64,000 nucleotides of DNA, taken from positions 14,858,760-14,922,759 of the forward strand of contig CM030718.1 in assembly GCA_017979445.1 (NCBI GenBank), written 5' to 3'. Shown here in pieces: positions 11,635 to 23,560 of this stretch. The notes beneath the pieces are model-generated. The model was not told the origin of the DNA and did no database searches. It worked only from the letters and a program-made list of their open reading frames with translations. Numbering within the stretch: position 1 is the stretch's first letter; each line of letters opens with the position of its first letter. The position numbers and the translations under genes were made by a program. Origin of the DNA: Akebia trifoliata (lineage: Eukaryota > Streptophyta > Magnoliopsida > Ranunculales > Lardizabalaceae).

Positions 11635-12929
11635 GTTTCATCTTCTATTTAATTCTTTTATTTTTTTCTTCACAAATTGTTCCATGACATGTTCAACGAA
11701 AAAACAGTCTTTCCATAAGAAATGGCAGATCCCATATTTCAAGATTTGAGGTAAAACCAAATCTTTGGTTTTTTTTTCGCTAAGCAAGCAAGAAAGAGTA
11801 AAAAGAAAAGAAATTACAAAAAACTGGTGCTTGGAAGATTCATTTGGTCTCCATCAAAAGCTTTCCTGACTTGACTTTTTTGTTTCGTTTATTTGTTCTT
11901 TTGACTAGCATCGTAGTTGACCTTTTAGTCTTCAACAATATATGATAATGATAGTTTTATTGTTTATATTCAACATCATTGTTAGTTCTGCTTTCAAGCT
12001 TTAATTGACGAGTTCCCTTTCTTTCTTGATTATTTATAAGTCAAGTTAGTTGTTGTTGGATTTTTTTTATCTGCGTTGCATTTTTCAGCTTTATTCATGT
12101 AAGTTTCTAAATGATTTTTTTGTGCAAAATTCTTACTTATACGGTATACCATGTGTTACAAATATTCTTAAAAGAAATTAAAAAGAAAAGAAAAAAAAAA
12201 ACTTAATTAATTCATTGTTCATCAGCTTAGCACAGAAATTCCTTTTCAGCAAATGTGTACTCCCCTAAAGCTCACACACACACACCATCGTTTTTTTTAC
12301 TTTGATCAAGCAAGAGATTGCATTGATGAATTGTAAATGTGTACAATATAGGGGCTTACTCTCCACCACACACTGTGGATTCAAAACTCATTTGAGTCCG
12401 AGACTTATGGCTCGAGTCATCTCAGTATCAAGCATGGACGGACAAGTCAATGTATTAGATGAGATTTAAAATCCCACATTCATTTTTCTCATTGTTGAAC
12501 AAGACGTCGCAAACATATAGGAAAACTAGTCCGAGACGGCTTGGTATCTGGCATGGACGAGATGAGATGTGAAATCGAATTTTAAAACCATGCCACACAC
12601 ACAAATAAATATATATCTTTTATGTACATTTTTATGTGCAAATATTTCTTGTACATTGATGGTAAAGTGTCAAAAATCAATCTAAAATATATATTGTCCT
12701 TAGAAGTTTAATATTGGTGGAGATGCATAAATTGTAACAAGAGTAAATCACTATTCAAGACACCCTTGATAGTGAGGATTATGTGATGACTTCAGGGTTC
12801 TTGTTAATAAAATTGAAGATGTGTTTAGTTCTCTGAATCTCCGATTTCTTCCTTCACTTATCAGATTAAATAAAAGAGAAAATCAATGGTAACCATATGT
12901 GTTTTTTTCATGTGTTTAATCCAATATTC
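11635..12929. other. Intergenic, no gene; contains a decayed MITE
   Basis: No protein or RNA gene recognised. AT-rich sequence with short homopolymer runs. A foldback-like element at 12369-12594 is described separately. Confidence 0.4.
12369..12594. mobile_element. Decayed relative of the hAT-like MITE at 57782
   Basis: The left side reads 'attcaaaactcatttgagtc' then 'cgagac', and the right side reads 'gagatgagatg...ttttaaaaccatg', matching in order the left ('ttttaaactcgtccgagac') and right ('cgagacggga...tttaaaaaccatg') ends of the complete MITE at 57782-58024. The ends are too diverged to identify a target-site duplication. Confidence 0.4.
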
Positions 12930-13259
12930 TTTTTTTTTTTTTTTTTTGGGTAAGAAAGAACTATGTATTAGAAAAGAAGAATGTACAAAGGGCTTGGCCC
13001 TTAATTTACAGAGCTAAGATGAGGGATCTCAATCTTATCGCCTATAAAGTTTCTTTTAGTCTAGAGGACGTGAAATTTATTGCTTTGGTTGCGAGAGCAT
13101 CCACCACCAAATTCTTTTCTCTCCAATTGGGTTGGGCTCTCCAAGTAATTCTTGATAAAATAAATTTTAAGCGTAAAAGAAAATATGGTCTAGATTCAAT
13201 GATAGTGCCGCACCAATCAGCCCCTTGTCAAGAGAAGAGAATTAAGCTCAATGATGATC
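12930..13259 (-). pseudogene. LINE 3' end with RNase H-like remnant
   Basis: An 18-base T run (12930-12947) reads as a poly-A tail on the minus strand. Upstream on that strand, about 13200 to 13042, a frame reads WRAQPNWREKNLVVDALATK and then a stop. The R-E-x-N-x-V-x-D-A-L-A pattern matches the terminal block of the RNase H domain common in plant LINE reverse transcriptases, and an IIESR segment a few residues earlier fits the preceding block. The copy is cut at 13259 by the CACTA element. It is dead: short, without the catalytic reverse transcriptase, and interrupted. Confidence 0.5.
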
Positions 13260-13790
13260 CACTACATCACAAATAAGAAAAAACGACTAAATAAGGTGGA
13301 AAAAATGATGGCCTAAAGCAGTTGTTTATTTACGACGGGTTTTGTTAGTTGTTTAGCTCTTAACGATGTCTATAATTGTCGATTATAAACAACGAATTTA
13401 ATCCGTCATTAAATAACTAAGTGAGTTACTATTGCCCCACCCACTTTTACTAATGCTACACCGATTGGTATGGCATTAAAAAAAATTATGCTGGCAGTAT
13501 TATTTATATCAATTAAAATTCAGACTCAAAGCTTAACAACAGTCGATTCGAATGTTCTTCTCCAAAGAACCCAAGAATCTCAAATCTCATACTCAATTCG
13601 ATTTCCTCTCTCACGATTCTAGGTTGTTGATTTTCGATCTCCGCTCACAATATCCTCTTTCGCGATTTAGCGTTTTGGATTCACAATCGTCTCTCTCTCG
13701 ATCCCAACCGAGAGTCTTTAGCAATCCAAAGGGATTACAAAATCAGGCGAGGTTCAACACCATCTTCTCCGGCACAAGCTTTCCAAGTAG

Positions 13791-13845
<55 letters not shown>

Positions 13846-16077
13846 CGTTGTTGTATTTGTAACCCTAATAAGAGGAAGAGATGATGGGGCTGGTTAGGAT
13901 TCATTGTATATGGAATATTAGGTTTCAAGTAGAGATGATTGGCTTCATCTCTCTCTTAAGATTTGATCTAATAAGATCTGTTTCAAGTCGAGACATTCTA
14001 TCTCTCTTTCTTGGTGAAAAATCAGGGGTTTGGGCTTGAGGTTGAAAATAATACCATCAGATTCGAATTGAATTATCAGAAATCCGATTAGTTTTGATTC
14101 TCAAGAGGGATCTATCTCTGCCATTGTTGATTAGTTGGTATTTTGTGTTTTTTCTACTCCTTTCCCTGTGTTTTAGCATGTTTTGTCGAACAAATTTGTC
14201 ATTTATGGTTAGTGTGTTTGTTGCATCACATTGGAAGCTGTGTATTGATGAGGTTGAGCTAATTTTTTGCTGGAGTTTTCGTTCTGACCCCTTGATCAAA
14301 CTTTGGCTAAACAATCCTTCAATTTTTTGTTTGTCGAAGAAGCTGTTAAGAGACTTTTTCTTTTTTTCTTTGTTTGTTTTTTATAAGTAAGCTTTAAGGT
14401 TTGCAAGGTGTACATCTCAATAATTCAGACTGTAGATATACTTGCTCGAGAATAGCTTACCGTCATTGTCACACATGAGATCTGACGTACAGTATCGACT
14501 TATGTTTTCTATTTTATCATTTTTATTTATTTATAAATGTATATAAAAAAATAAAGTATAAACTCCTATTTTCAGTGTCGTCTTCACAGAGTGGTTGAAC
14601 AGTTTTATTTGGATTAGACAAAGGTTTTATTTTAGTTTGAAATTGATTACTTGATTGTTCTTTCATCCTGGTTTTATTAGTTTTGATTTGTTTTGCTGTT
14701 GTTTGTAGTCTACCTTTTGAGACCTTTGTTAAAGCTTAATTGATTATCTATATGCTGTTTTAATTGTTATTTAATTATGGAGTTGACTTGTGCTACTACT
14801 TCAAATATAAAGAAACTTCGATTATGATCTATAATTCAAATTCATGCTAGGTATTATTTACTCCCAAGTTCATTCTGAAACGTCAATTTTTAGTGGTTGG
14901 GGGGATGCTCTTGGGTCTTCAAATTAGGCATGGCAATGGGTGGGATTTTAGAGGTTGGGACTTTAGACATTCCATCTCTCTAGTAGTTGGGTTCGACTAT
15001 TTTTCCATATTGGTGTCTTAGAAGCACTTACAGGCTTGTCTTGATCGAAGCCATTATGAAAAAAATCATGTTTCAACTAACTAAATTGGGTGGTTTTTTT
15101 GTTTTCTTCATGCATCCACAAAAAAGGGGGCCAAACTTTCCATAGAAATGTCTATGATAGGATTGGAATGATCATATTTAGTGGAAGGAGGGGGGGAAGG
15201 GAGTATTATTTTTCTAACTTGTATTATATATAAAGTTATTTAATATGAGATTTTAGCATTACTTAATTTGACAAGGTTCTATCAAGTTCTGTCAATGGAT
15301 GTTCAAATGAACGATCTTTCAAAAATAGATACTTACATAATCTATATTCATCATTAGGAACTCTTTGCTTTTACATAATATGTTTTCTACAGCCATTTGA
15401 GAATGATCTCTGTCGATTTTGCTTGAATAATGGTGAATATATTATATGTTGTTGGGATTTACACGTTCAAATATAGAATCACTTCTTAACCTTTATTTAT
15501 TCGTAGATTTCAAAGTTCTGTTATGGATTCTGCGATTCCAGTATTGATTCAAAGTTTTCTTGCTTTATATGGTAGATAGACACTAACATAAAAAAATAAT
15601 AATTAAATAATTAAATGTTTGACAATGATAGATATGAGAACTCTTTTATTTTGTTATTTTGTATATTCATCTTTCTTGCATAATTACTTGGATTGTTTTA
15701 GGTAATCGGTGTCACTTTTTTTTGTGTATTTACTTATTTTGTTAGATTTCAATTTTCTGTCCAATGAACATTTTCAGTTTCTTTTTAGGTGAAAAATATA
15801 AAAAATGACAAACAATGGTTGTCATTTAAAAAATAAGTTATATTTTGTTAATTAAATTTAAATTTGACACAAAAAATGACGGGTTTTTGGGACGTCGTTT
15901 TATGCCAACAGAGTATGACCGTCATTTTCCACAACCAACTTTGCTGACAAGTACCAACCGTCATTCACTAAAAACAACATTGCTTTTTACAACTGCCATT
16001 GCGACAGCAAGGGCCGTCGTTGTTCTCAAAAAACGACAGTTTTTGGACCGTCATTTTATGTGAAATATGACGTAGTG
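13260..16077 (+). mobile_element. Non-autonomous CACTA element, 2.8 kb
   Basis: The left end CACTACATCACAAATAAG (13260) pairs with a right end whose reverse complement reads CACTACGTCATATTTCAC (16077). A perfect 3-bp duplication ATC flanks it (13257-13259 and 16078-16080), the CACTA hallmark. Subterminal repeats around 'gaccgtcattt' and its complement cluster at 13338-13415 and 15878-16065. No transposase motif was seen. The interior (about 13540-14480) looks like a host gene's 5' region: pyrimidine-rich, with a (CT)n tract and modest ORFs on both strands, so it may be a captured gene fragment. Confidence 0.85.
13799..13843. repeat. (CT)n microsatellite
   Basis: Uninterrupted CT dinucleotides inside the CACTA element. 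The serine/leucine-rich and arginine/glutamate-rich ORFs crossing it are repeat artefacts. Confidence 0.9.
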
Positions 16078-16080
16078 ATC

Positions 16081-18939
16081 TTAGTGTTCGACAGCTCAAA
16101 GCTTTCAAGAGCAAACTATACCTTTGGCATTTAGGCTTTGTTACTTGCTTTCTTGTTTATTATTATATAAAATATAAAATTGAAATTGAGACTATAAATA
16201 ATTTTGAACAAAAAAATTAAATATAGATCTCTTTTTTTTAATATAATAAATAAAATTACACTCTTCACATTTATGATAAATGTCTACAAATATTTGTTAG
16301 TTCTACATTTTGTCAATCTCGAGACTTAAGTTGTATGTCGGGCCGATTTACGATTGATGACATGTGAAGACCCCAATAAAGCCGCTCAACCTCAAGCACA
16401 TCAACAAAACGCTTATAATGTGTGTGCATAAAACCTAAAAGGTAATAAAACCACCTAAAACATTCACAAACACCTAAATGATTGTTAGGTCGAATCACAT
16501 TAGTAAATACCTCGATCCATTCATTCATCGGAGCTTTTGGGAGCTCTAAATGGGCTTAAAGGGTATTTTGATAATTTTACCACTCTTAAACCATTACCCA
16601 TACTTGGTGAGTGTTTGAGGGGTCTTATATAGGTAAAATTTACTAAATCTCTGAATCGTTTAATCATCGGACTTCTCAAGAATTCAATTTGGTTTGAAAT
16701 GGCTAAAAGGGTATTTTGATCATTTTACCCTCTTAGATCATGGACCACCCCTTAGTGAAAGTTTAGGGACCTTCTATTTAATAAGATTTACAAAATCTTC
16801 AAACGATTTATTCATCAGAGCTTTCAGGAGCAAGATATGTTATAAATGACCCAAAAAAGACATTTTGGTAATTTACCCAACGCTACCGAGTTGTTCACCA
16901 GGGTCATCAGGTGATTACTTCAACAGTCCAAAAATTTGAAAATATGACCGTTGGAGCATCCGGTGCCACCGATAGGTATTTTTTAATTTTCAAATACCTT
17001 TAGAAAGCCATCTCTTAAGTTCATTGGTGGGTTGGATCAAACCCTAAAAAACGTTTACCTCTCCCCTCTCCACACTTAGAGAGCCTTCTCTACTCTAATA
17101 AGAGTCTAACTTAGATGAACCCGCATTCTCTACTCTAATGAAAGTCTAACTTAGGTGAACCCCTTCAACCTTCTTAGACCTCCCATTTGATCCTATTATA
17201 ATCATTAAACCTCATCTTGCATACACATTGGTGCATTCATGGAGCAAGGAGCTAAAGGAGAAAATGAAAGGAGTGTTTCACAAGAAACCGAACTCGAAAG
17301 CTTGATAAGAAGATCCAACCGTCAAGACACACTTGTGAGCTCAAGGACTTAAAGAATTCACGATCACCATTGACAAACATTAAGAGTTGAGTGAGTCCTT
17401 ATTATTTTATTTTGTATTTTCAAATATATGTATGTGGTTACTTGGTTCAACCCTTAAAAACCAAGTTCTTGTTAGAATTGAGGATTCTTGACAAGAATAA
17501 AAGTTCGTGAGTTTCCAAGGTACAAAACTCATAACATTTCAAGAGGATGCGTTTCTCTGATCTTAAGATTTAAGAATTTAGCCTAGCTATAAAAATTCTA
17601 TGAACAATTCGAGGTGAACCATAAATCTCATTGATTATTGAACACCAAGACCTTTGTGAAAGTGATCTTAAGAGTGAATGTAGGCACGTTGTCAAACCAC
17701 TATAATGATTGTCTCACGTTTGTGAAAATGCCTCTATCAAGTTATACTTAAATAAATGTATGCCATGAATGGATATTATACTATGTATAACATGGTATGG
17801 ATGTTTAGACTATAAGTAAACCTCAATTTCATTGCAAACTAAAGATAAGCCATGAGAATGGAGGTAGGCACATTATCAAACCATTATAGTCTTATATCTC
17901 ATGCATGTTTAATGATTTCACAATTTACACTTGAATGTTATAAGATGTAATAAATGTCGAATAGGTAAATCTTATATGAATAGACTATTGAATGACATGA
18001 AAAAATGAATATTTTTATTTCAAGTATATTTGCATTAAATAAAAATTAGAGACATTATTGCAAAATCAAGATTTGGTGAATGACTTAAAACACATTGTCA
18101 AATTATCAATCTAAATTAAAATTAGATAAATCAAAAGAAATTTTAATTACCCTATTCAACCCTCCCTCCACCCTCCCCTCTAAAGACTAGACACAGTACG
18201 AAGTCCAATATTTTTAACATTTAGCGGAAAAGAATTAATAATATTATTGAATGTAATATTAAAATTATTTCAATGCAATAATTGGATGATACGTACAAAT
18301 AAACTTGATTCTACATTTCTAATTATGTTATATATGGTATAAGAAAGTTAATGGATTTCTAATGATTTTTGGGTGCATCTTTGTTTTTTTTTTTTTTTTT
18401 TTTTTTTTCCCTTAGTGGGAGCATTTGTATCGTTTTTGGCTAAATTATTAGTTTAGTTGCCTTTTTTTATTCCTATAAATGAATAATATGTGGTCGTGAG
18501 GAATCACTGCCTCCTTACCTATTTTTCTATGTGATTTTATTTTCTATAATTTACATAGATTGGATATTTGTTAGATTTTAAATTTCAGACTAGACTAAGG
18601 TGATTTTGAGTCGCAATATGAATCAAAGCGAAATGAATTCATCCTTGCTCTATTTTTGACTAAAGATAGGGACTTGCAACATTCTACTTATACTGCTAAA
18701 TGAAAGTTGTTGACCATAAATTATTATGTTAATATTCATCCACTAAGTTAATGATTGTTGATGTACATGTTTTATATGGGTATATTATGAAGTATATTTT
18801 TGTAAAATTTCACCATATTTAAATATTTTCTAGGATCATAAAACTTCATTTTATTCAGCATAATAAAATCACAATGTGTACTCTTATTATAATGGTGTCA
18901 CAGACCTCGTAATAACTATATGTTATTTCACATGCACTT
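16081..18939. other. Intergenic, decayed repeat sequence, no gene
   Basis: No recognisable protein or RNA gene. Around 16540-16880 a module of about 120 bp recurs three times ('ttttgataattttaccact..', 'ttttgatcattttaccctc..', 'ttttggtaatttaccca'), and a second short motif ('gtaggcac.tt.tcaaacca') recurs near 17680 and 17865. This suggests an old repeat. A T-run sits at 18383-18408. The minus ORF at 16313-16528 (71 aa) has no recognisable motif. Confidence 0.4.
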
Positions 18940-19750
18940 CACTAGTACTATTAAATAATAAATATAAACATCATCTTAGATAATTATTTATAATAATAAA
19001 TAAATAAATAACACCTTATTTACCTATGTATCCAATGGGTACCCGACGGAGACCCGATTCTTAATAGGTCCTTAAAATTACTACCCATAATTAATCCGAA
19101 AATTAATTGAATCTCTCATAGTGCCCCAAAATCAATTAATCGATTTTGAGTACATCAAGTAATTGGATAGTCATTGAAACCCCTTGAGTTTTAATATGCC
19201 TTCTCTTATTATAATAGTAAAGATATAGGATTTTTGTAGATTAAATAGTAAAAATTGATATCTTCGTAATTTTGAAAAACTAAGCAACGTGTTTCAAAGT
19301 TTGTGGGTTGTGATTTTTTGGATTTTGACTAAAATAACCTTGATTATATTAAATTTAGATAGAAGAGTTAGGGCATTTATGACCACTCAAATTTGATGAC
19401 CAACAACTTCTACTCCACCTTCTCTCATTATAATAGTAATAGTAAAATATAATATACAACTGACAAAATAACTAAAATAACATTAAAAAAAAAAACTATA
19501 CATTCTACGGTCAACAAAAAAAAGTAGGGATATTTTTAAAATTAAATCATAAAAATAACTACAAAATTTTTTATTTATTCTGAAAATGTTCGACACTTTG
19601 AAAATGATTTATCAACATTATTATGTGATAGTTCTACAAAAAAAAAGATTGATATTTTTAAAAATTTTGGTAAATATTTAAGAATTTACCCCAATTTCAT
19701 GTATGAATAAATATCTCATAATATTTTTGGAATAATTAACAAAAACACAA
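18940..19750. repeat. Partial third copy of the 2.3-kb repeat
   Basis: Matches the first 0.8 kb of copies A (4137) and B (6471) in the same orientation: 'aaataataaatataaacatc', 'gattcttaataggtccttaa', 'ccttctcttattataatagt' and the module beginning near 19225. It stops near 'ggaataatta' (19735). The flank before it ('gcac..actag.actattaaa') resembles the flank before copy A, suggesting that the left end of the unit is near there. Confidence 0.55.
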
Positions 19751-19847
19751 ATATTAGACTTTTCTTTTCCTTTTTGAAAAGTAAAACTTTTAAGGATCTT
19801 TATAAACTTTATTTTAACGCCTCATTTTTCTTAATAAGCATGTACAA

Positions 19848-19999
19848 GATATCTAATTATTGATGGCTTTTATATATATATATATGGGTCCACGTTCCTA
19901 AGACTCAATATTGGACTCACATTATCTAATTATTGATGGCTTTTTATATTATATATATATATGGGTTCACGTTCCTAAGATCATATTGAGACTCACATT
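19848..19999. repeat. Tandem direct repeat, about 73 bp x 2
   Basis: The phrase 'atctaattattgatggc' followed by a (TA)n run, 'atgggt(c/t)cacgttcctaaga' and 'ggactcacatt' or 'gagactcacatt' occurs twice, offset 73 bases. Confidence 0.7.
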
Positions 20000-20011
20000 G
20001 CGACACACACA

Positions 20012-20130
20012 CCGTTTTTGTCTTATATGGGCCAAAATGTTTTTGGAATGAGCTGATTTTTTGTGAGGATGATCTCTGTGATGAGTTTGATTTTTTTGTG
20101 AGGATGATCTCTCTCTCTCTCCTATATATA
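20012..20130. mobile_element. Fragment of the nested-palindrome MITE family
   Basis: Left-end type sequence ('gtcttatatgggccaaaa', then 'ggaatgagctgattttttgtgaggatgatctc') matching the left quarter of the copy in the S5 intron (61995-62070). A shortened second unit with the same 'gtgaggatgatctc' core follows at once. No right half, so it is truncated by or next to the element at 20138. Confidence 0.55.
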
Positions 20131-20137
20131 TATATAT

Positions 20138-20480
20138 GGGAAATTGTTCAGCAACAAACATTTTTTCAAAACATGGGTTAGAGTTTTAAGAAATGGGTTG
20201 ATTTTTGGTGAGGATGATCTCTACGGTGAGGAGATCATCATCACAAAAATCAGCCCATTCCAAAACTTCTAACTCCATTAAAAATGATATACAAAAAAGG
20301 GACGGTCCACGATTTTTCAACTTGTAAACTGGGGCTAGAAGTTTTGGAATGGGCTGATTTTGGTGTGAGGATGATCTCACCATAGAAATCATCCTCACCA
20401 AAAATCAGCCCATTCCAAAACCTCTAACCACATGTTTTGAAAAATGTTTTTGCTAAAATGTTTGTTGCTGTATGAGACCC
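20138..20480. mobile_element. MULE-like MITE, nested palindrome, copy 1
   Basis: Terminal inverted repeats: 'gggaaattgttcagcaacaa' on the left, and on the right the reverse complement 'gggtctcatacagcaacaa'. The flanks TATATATAT (20129-20137) and TATACATAT (20481-20489) fit a 9-bp target-site duplication with one mismatch. Between the arms sit four copies of a unit (gttagaagttttggaatgggctgatttttggtgaggatgatc) in alternating orientation, so each half is itself a hairpin and the whole is also a hairpin. No coding potential. Confidence 0.72.
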
Positions 20481-20520
20481 TATACATATATATAAAGTAT
20501 GTCTATTGTTTTGATTTTCC

Positions 20521-20806
20521 TCATCATCACCAAAAATCAGCCCATTCCAAAACGTCTAACTCCATTAAAAATGATATACAAAAAGGGACGGTCCACGAGT
20601 TTTCAACTTGTAAACTGGGGCTAGAAGTTTTGGAATGGGCTGATTTTTGGTGAGGATGATCTCACCAGGAATCATCCTCACCAAAAATCAGCCCATTCCA
20701 AAACCTCTAACCCATGTTTTGAAAAATGTTTTGCTAAAATGTTTGTTGCTGTATGAGACCCTATACATATATATAAAGTATGTCTATTGTTTTGATTTTC
20801 CTATGA
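20521..20806. repeat. Tandem duplication of the MITE's right three quarters
   Basis: From 'tcatcatcaccaaaaatc' to 'attgttttgattttccta' this is a near-identical repeat of about 20235-20520, offset 286 bases. It includes the MITE's right terminus and 40 bp of its flank, so the duplication came after the insertion. Confidence 0.75.
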
Positions 20807-20900
20807 TATTCACAAAAATAAAATCTGAAGCTAACTTTTTTTTATTTAGTGGAAATGCCTAAAACTAGAAACATTCACGCATGCATACAATAGTTAGGAC

Positions 20901-21152
20901 AACAATTAGAATCGTGATAATGTGACTGCCGCACGTGACAAACTCAAGTGGCTACCTTGACGTGATAAGTTTGAAAACCATAGATCTGAACTCCTCGGGA
21001 TACATAACTGCACTTCCCCATAAAAAAAAAAATGTAACTCGAGGGAACCATGTATCCCGAGGAGCACAGATCTACTAGTCCCAAACTTATCACGTCAGAT
21101 AGTGGATTGTGTATGCCATGTGGGGTAGTCAGATTATCATGACTAACAATTA
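20901..21152. mobile_element. Foldback element, family 2, copy 1
   Basis: Left arm 'caattagaatcgtgataatg' ... 'gacgtgataagtttg' ... 'cagatctgtgctcctcggga'-type sequence pairs with a right arm whose reverse complement gives the same order over about 115 bases, around a short A-rich loop near 21030. Target-site duplication was not resolved. The minus ORF at 20944-21195 lies within the hairpin and is not believed to be a gene. Confidence 0.6.
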
Positions 21153-21181
21153 TCACAAATCCCAAGGGTGAACTATACGAA

Positions 21182-21591
21182 GGGTCAGGTTTCAAGGGCC
21201 ATATGAGAAAACATATAAGAAAACTTTCGACGGTTAATAAAATTTTAAAATATGGGTTAGAAATTTTGGATTGAGCTGATTTTTTGTGAGGATGATCTTT
21301 ATGATGGGAAGATCATCCAAAAAAAAACTCAGTCCAATCTGAAACTTCTAACCCCATTAAAAGTGATATAGAATGTGGACCGTCGATTTTTTACCAATTT
21401 TTATCACTAATTTGTAAATCACTTTTGATGGATTTAGAAGTTTCTGATTGAGCTGATTTTTTGTGAGGATGATCTTCTCATCATAATGACCATCCTCGCA
21501 AAAAATCAGCTCAATCCAAAACCTCTAACCCTTATTTTGAAAAATGAAAGTTTTCTTATATGTTTTCTCGTATGGCCCTTGAACCTGACCC
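21182..21591. mobile_element. MULE-like MITE, nested palindrome, copy 2
   Basis: Terminal inverted repeats of about 45 bp start 'gggtcaggtttcaagggcca' at 21182 and end 'tggcccttgaacctgaccc' at 21591. The flanks CTATACGAA (21173-21181) and CTATATGAA (21592-21600) form a 9-bp duplication with one mismatch, diagnostic of Mutator-like insertion. The interior has the same alternating 'gagctgattttttgtgaggatgatc' units as copies 1 and 3, although the termini differ, so the interior is better conserved between copies than the ends. Confidence 0.82.
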
Positions 21592-21600
21592 CTATATGAA

Positions 21601-21986
21601 ATAGGTAGATCTAAAAAGTTGGGGAGTCATAGTAAATTCCACCATTGCACAGCCGAAACCTATTTGTTCATATGAGGAATAGCTATAGATAGTTATGCTT
21701 ATCATTTCTAACACGAGTTAAAATAAAATTTAAAGAACTATGCTTTCTTGGGTTTCCAGCACACCACCACCTTAAAATCACATTCTTAGATTTACATGAA
21801 CCTATAAGAAACTTCAACATAATCCATTCATTCCACATTCTAACATACATTACAGATTATGATCATACATTACAGGGCACAATTAATCTAATTAAAAAAC
21901 AAAAAAAACTTCACTACAACTACGCAAATATCAATAATTTAAGCAAGAAAACTGAAATAAATAATAATAATAATAATAATAAAAAA
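21601..21986. other. Duplicated flank, no gene
   Basis: The segment beginning 'gtagatctaaaaagttgg' (21605) recurs at about 24967, and 'gaacctataagaaacttcaa' (21799) recurs at about 22446. These belong to the local duplications around the kinase relics. Nothing else recognised. Confidence 0.5.
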
Positions 21987-22871
21987 CATGCTCGGGTGCT
22001 AGATATCCATCAAGAGCATTCTTAACAAGTCCAAAATCTTAAACCTTAATTAGCTCCCATGTCATCCCCAAGAAGTATATTATATTTGAAGGCTTCAAAA
22101 TTTGTGTGGATGATATTCAACTCCTCTAGCTACTACATGCAATGTAATTGAGACTCTCTACTTCCATGAAAGAGGGAGAATTCTCATTCTCACTCCAATG
22201 TCCAATCAAACAAATTCTGACCCAACGTCCCTTGCAGCATATATATTCTATTGGTAGATCAAAAGACTTTCATCCTCATTGACACAAAAATAACTCAATT
22301 TTTAAGAGGGCTACCAATTGTTTGTGTCTAACCTTTGTTAGAACTCCGAACTCGATCTCAATCACGCAAGCACACAAGATTTAGGATAACAGTTATCACA
22401 AATCGGAAGGGTGAAGTGTCATAGTATAGCAGATCATAAAAACCTGAACCTATAAGAGACTTCAACACAATCCATTCATTCATAAAAATTCACATTCTAA
22501 CATACATTACAGATTATGATCATACATTACAGGGCACAAGTGCACAACTAATCTAATAAAAAAATATAACTTCACTACAAGTATTTGAAAGTTTATACAG
22601 CCCCAACAAAACAGAAATAACCTTCCCTATATATGGATTTACCTAACATTTTTTTCTGGCTTTGTCAAGATATGATGCCTATTCATGTTTTTAGCTGGAG
22701 TGAAGTGCGTAGGACAATTGTTAATTCTCCATGATGACCTCGGAAAAGAGGCTTTACACTATGAACGACATAATTGGTCGTTCTTCGGAAATGACTTTTG
22801 ACCATGGGTCTGTCAATGTCTCCTCCAGAACTTTGGCACTTACAGAAGCGCCCCCCTCCTTTTCTTGTCAT
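21987..22871 (-). pseudogene. TMK-like receptor kinase relic 1
   Basis: On the minus strand, split over frames, the order of a TMK-type kinase domain is readable: VLTKVRHKQLVALL (about 22350-22310), CVNEDESLLIY (about 22285-22257), EYMLQGTLGQNLFDW (about 22250-22203), WK then a stop then RVSI and VARGVEY (about 22172-22110), NILLGDDMGA (about 22085-22055), then KV, a stop, DFGLVKNALDGYLAPE (about 22045-21990). The family has HRDLKPSNILLGDDM, DFGLV and GYLAPEY here. Stops, frameshifts, the altered HRD loop and the missing segment between DFG and APE show it is dead. The stretch 22683-22871 (FRRTTNYVVHSVKPLFRG..GEL) may be its degraded glycine-loop region, less certain. Confidence 0.75.
22446..22600. 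repeat. Local direct repeat of 21799-21925
   Basis: 'gaacctataagagacttcaa', 'acattacagattatgatcat' and 'acttcactacaa' occur in the same order in both places with a few indels. It lies between the two parts of kinase relic 1. Confidence 0.65.
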
Positions 22872-22904
22872 TCTATTATTTTATTACTTAATACCAAGTA
22901 ACTA

Positions 22905-23560
22905 TGGAGAACTCATGATGTTTTGTGTGTCAAAATACATGACATGACACATACGTGCCAGTGACTCATGATAAATAGAAAACAAATGATCCCGACACCG
23001 TGTAACCTAAGCGTGGATGGACTGCTGTATGTGCTACCCTAACAAATAATAATACATAACACAATGAAATGATTTTCTTAATAATCAGGAAGAAGACAAA
23101 CAAAAGACACTCAAGCTAGTAATTGTTCTTCAAATATAATTTGATCTTATGGCACACCTTCTATTATGGTTTCCTTCTGATGGTGCAGTGAAAGAACAAC
23201 CACGTGGGCCAAATGATATAAGCATAAATAGTTATGCTTGTCATTTCTAACACGAGTTAAAATAAAATTTAAAGAACTATGCGCCACCACCTTAAAGTCA
23301 CATACCATTTGTTTTTACCCACATTGCATTTATCTACCTGCCTAGTAAAAACCCTGTTTTATAACACCTCCTAATGCAAGACCACAAATTAAAATGAGTC
23401 ATCTTTTCACATCAGATCCTAACCTAAATAATACTCGCAAACACTGGGCAGCATTTTACAATGCATTGCAACACAATTGACATCTAATAGATAGTGCATT
23501 AAGCATCCATTATAAATAATCCAATAGAAAGGGTATTAAGCATCCATTATAGATAGCACG
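22905..23560. repeat. Local segmental repeat, unit 1
   Basis: Shares long runs with 24616-25550 in the same order: 'atggagaactcatgatg', 'acaccgtgta..ctaagtgtggatgg', 'aggaagaagacaaacaaaag', 'cattgcattt.tctacctgcc' and 'actgggcagcattttacaat'. No gene recognised inside. Confidence 0.7.

Noticed and set aside
13743..13928. Arg/Glu-repeat ORF
   Set aside because: Antisense reading of the CT microsatellite in the CACTA element.
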